A stretch of 51,471 nucleotides of DNA from positions 1 to 51,471 of the forward strand of contig PBTY01000050.1 in NCBI GenBank assembly GCA_002729235.1, written 5' to 3'. This DNA comes from Rickettsiales bacterium. GTDB taxonomy: Bacteria > Bacteroidota > Bacteroidia > Cytophagales > Cyclobacteriaceae. Position 1 is the first letter of the stretch; each line of letters opens with the position of its first letter. Shown one piece after another: positions 49,799-51,471 of the stretch. A model generated the notes under the pieces. It was not told the origin of the DNA, searched no databases, and worked only from the letters and a program-made list of their open reading frames with translations. The translations under genes were made by a program, and so were the position numbers.

Positions 49799-51128
49799 AA
49801 ACCAATGATGATACAAAAAACACAACAAAACAAGCTACAGTTCCAACTAGATTGACTGATAACAACACCCCATAAGACGTATTCCAGAAGATCAGAGGTT
49901 CTGGATAAATCCCTGTGGCATAAGCTATTCCAAAAAACACACCCGTAACAACGGTTAAAACGAATACCGGGCCTTGAGCACGGTATTTCCAAAACAAAAA
50001 GATTGGCGCTAATCCAATCACCATCGTTCCTGAGATTGTCGTAGCAGACAAGATCGTTGGATTTAAAAAGACCGGTATCGTCCCTGCCACTGCCATGATG
50101 GCCATTACCAGTCGGCCAGTTGAAACTTCTGTTTTTAAGATTCCAAGATCTATAACAATGAGTTTGGAGAAAGATGCAAAAGCTGAGTCCAGTGTAGAAG
50201 ATGCAGACGTTATCATGATGAAGTTCACCAGCAACATCGCTACTGTTCCGAGCGACCTGCTCACTTCCACAGCTGCTTGTCCAGACATGCCTTGCTCAGC
50301 AGCATACACGCCTACCAGACTAAACAAAACGATTGCGGCAAATCCAATTGGCACGGCAATGGCAAAAGCTTTCAAAGTCGTCTTAGGATCTGTCAGAAAA
50401 CCTCTGTCCGTCATTACTGGATCATGAAATGGGTAGCTAAATACCTGAATCAATGCAACCAAAAGCAAGTCCAATCCACCTTCCAATGTCCAGGTGCCTG
50501 ATGTCAACACACTGCTCATTCCTTCGGTCTGCGGCATAACCATTCCAAGTATTAGCAAAAGCAATACACCAAAGAAGACCATCTGCACTGCATCGGTAAA
50601 CATAGAGCTTTGCAAGCCACCTCTGAGGCAGTAGAAAAGAGTCAATCCTGTGAAAGCAATGATCGCCAGGTAATAGGGCATAGATCCAGTATCACCAAAA
50701 TATGAGCCGATCACCATCGTATTGGACCAGACTTCATTGAACAGCCTGAAACCAATTAAAACAGAAAAGACAACCACAGCAGATCGTCCATATTTGGAAG
50801 TCAGGAAATCGTGAATACTCGAATAGCCTCCTTTTGTTCTTAACTGGTAGATGATCACACCAGCAAATAGAAACGATAGGTAATAGGTCGCATAAGCCAC
50901 ACCCCCAACAATACCATAAGTCAGTCCAAGGTTTGCGGCATTCGTGATCGACTTGGCAAATATCCATGAGATCACCAGGCTACTGACTAACAGCCACTTA
51001 CCCGGAACCTGACCAGTTTTAGATCTTGCCTGAAAGAAGGTTTTCCAATTGCTCGCCACTGGTGAGAGTACAATCATCAGGATTATAAACCCTCCCAGCA
51101 GTAGCCATTGTATTGTTGATGTATTCAC
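49782..51128 (-). CDS. Sodium:solute symporter family protein
   Basis: 448 residues, about 12-13 membrane helices. The start is GTG at 51128, directly after an in-frame TAA. The SSS pattern is visible: KWLLVSSLVISWIFAKSITN, GGYSSIHDFLTSKYG, LTLFYCLRGGLQSSMFTDAV (the Na+/substrate-coupling helix region with GG-x-x-A/S) and MITSASSTLDSAFASFSKL (SASSTLDSA is the conserved Na+ site region). Substrate unknown. Being translationally coupled to the altered phosphoesterase and lying downstream of a SusD-like gene, it may import a product of polymer breakdown; this is inference. Confidence 0.88.
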   Translation of the reverse strand: MNTSTIQWLLLGGFIILMIVLSPVASNWKTFFQARSKTGQVPGKWLLVSSLVISWIFAKSITNAANLGLTYGIVGGVAYATYYLSFLFAGVIIYQLRTKGGYSSIHDFLTSKYGRSAVVVFSVLIGFRLFNEVWSNTMVIGSYFGDTGSMPYYLAIIAFTGLTLFYCLRGGLQSSMFTDAVQMVFFGVLLLLILGMVMPQTEGMSSVLTSGTWTLEGGLDLLLVALIQVFSYPFHDPVMTDRGFLTDPKTTLKAFAIAVPIGFAAIVLFSLVGVYAAEQGMSGQAAVEVSRSLGTVAMLLVNFIMITSASSTLDSAFASFSKLIVIDLGILKTEVSTGRLVMAIMAVAGTIPVFLNPTILSATTISGTMVIGLAPIFLFWKYRAQGPVFVLTVVTGVFFGIAYATGIYPEPLIFWNTSYGVLLSVNLVGTVACFVVFFVSSLVYGRKR

Positions 51129-51147
51129 TTAAAGCCTGGTTATAGTT

Positions 51148-51180
51148 GTTGTCTACGCTTCGAGTGCTCTGCGTGACAAC
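51148..51180. other. Hairpin upstream of the symporter gene
   Basis: GTTGTCTACGC (51148-51158) pairs with GCGTGACAAC (51171-51180) with one bulged base and a 12-base loop. It lies 20 bases before the symporter start. On the + strand it is followed by ATGCTATTTTT, on the minus strand by no T-tract, so it is more likely a leader structure than a terminator for the minus-strand genes. Confidence 0.35.
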
Positions 51181-51291
51181 ATGCTATTTTTAAACATTCT
51201 ATCAGTTCATGATAGATCTCTCCTATCATCGATATGACAATTCTTGCAAATTCATCATCTCTTTCTGGAATAAAAGGGCAAAATGGTTAAA

Positions 51292-51471
51292 TCACTCATC
51301 CCACCAAACCGAATAGTTAATGCTATTGCCCTCTGTTTTTCCTGAAGCATCAGTATAATTCGTCTTATTCAGCGCTTCTTCACTTGTTGGATAAGGCATT
51401 CTCACCGGAATCAATCCATTATTTAAACTGGCTGCCACAGACTTAAACTGCGGATAACCGGTTCTTCGGTA
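51292..51471 (-). CDS. SusD/RagB-like nutrient-binding lipoprotein, C-terminal end (partial)
   Basis: This open frame enters from the right edge and stops at TGA (51294-51292 on the minus strand), giving the last 59 residues. It begins YRRTGYPQFKSVAASLNNGL, then IPVRMPYPTSEEALNKTNYT, and ends INYSVWWDE. This is the typical end of SusD-family outer-membrane lipoproteins (RTGYP ... P.R.PYP..E...N ... VWWD). Such proteins sit on top of a SusC TonB-dependent channel and bind a glycan, peptide or other nutrient. The SusC partner would lie outside the window. It is 163 bases upstream of the symporter gene on the same strand. Confidence 0.85.
   Translation of the reverse strand, partial: YRRTGYPQFKSVAASLNNGLIPVRMPYPTSEEALNKTNYTDASGKTEGNSINYSVWWDE

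Overview
The window reads as a chromosomal segment of a member of the Bacteroidota, most likely Cytophagales-like. The reasons are AT-rich DNA, few purine-rich ribosome binding sites, promoter-like TAnnTTTG boxes, many signal peptides ending in AQ, TonB-dependent receptors with carboxypeptidase-regulatory-like N-domains, a SusD-family gene end, an ECF sigma/FecR/receptor trio, and a subtilase with a type IX secretion C-terminal domain. No rRNA, tRNA, CRISPR array, insertion sequence or phage gene was recognised.

Layout. 1-6.4 kb: the end of an ECF sigma factor gene, typA/bipA, floA, a small secreted SPOR-like protein, a 0.5 kb intergenic region packed with repeats, a thioredoxin-fold protein lacking one active-site cysteine, and a tightly coupled VOC/DUF6495/membrane-protein operon. 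6.5-12.8 kb: a secreted propeller protein, a GNAT acetyltransferase preceded by four phased GTATAC sites, and a three-gene MacA/MacB/TolC-type exporter operon without its ATPase. 13.1-17.2 kb: a lipoprotein, then a large ABCG-like ATPase-permease fused to a TerB-like domain; a terminator-like hairpin ends nine bases before the transporter's start. 17.2-22.5 kb: a GH13 lipoprotein, an RluE-type pseudouridine synthase, a SMUG2-like glycosylase, an MBL hydrolase, a frameshifted glycosyltransferase, and two small unknowns.

22.6-38.6 kb is almost entirely minus strand and looks like two long transcription units, each closed by an intrinsic terminator. The first to be transcribed (38.6 to 29.3 kb) holds mnmA, a lipoprotein, the T9SS subtilase, rpe, a TonB-dependent receptor, an LpoB-like lipoprotein, a COG3014-like lipoprotein and a small secreted protein. 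The second (29.2 to 22.6 kb) holds an unknown protein, a double FKBP lipoprotein, an outer-membrane protein, gyrA and a TPR protein.

38.8-46.8 kb is the most system-like region. Two tandem DUF4382 surface lipoproteins diverge from an ECF sigma factor, a FecR anti-sigma factor and an STN-bearing TonB-dependent receptor, with a beta-barrel protein behind. The two DUF4382 genes share an upstream sequence block with two identical cores at identical spacing, so they are probably co-regulated, possibly by the neighbouring sigma factor. 46.9-51.5 kb: a DUF1059-like protein, a propeller lipoprotein, a membrane protein, a phosphoesterase-fold protein lacking canonical metal ligands whose gene overlaps a sodium:solute symporter gene, and the end of a SusD-like gene.

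All functions are read from sequence patterns and memory of protein families; nothing was searched. Several starts were moved from non-ATG codons to internal ATGs where a signal peptide or family N-terminus supports it.
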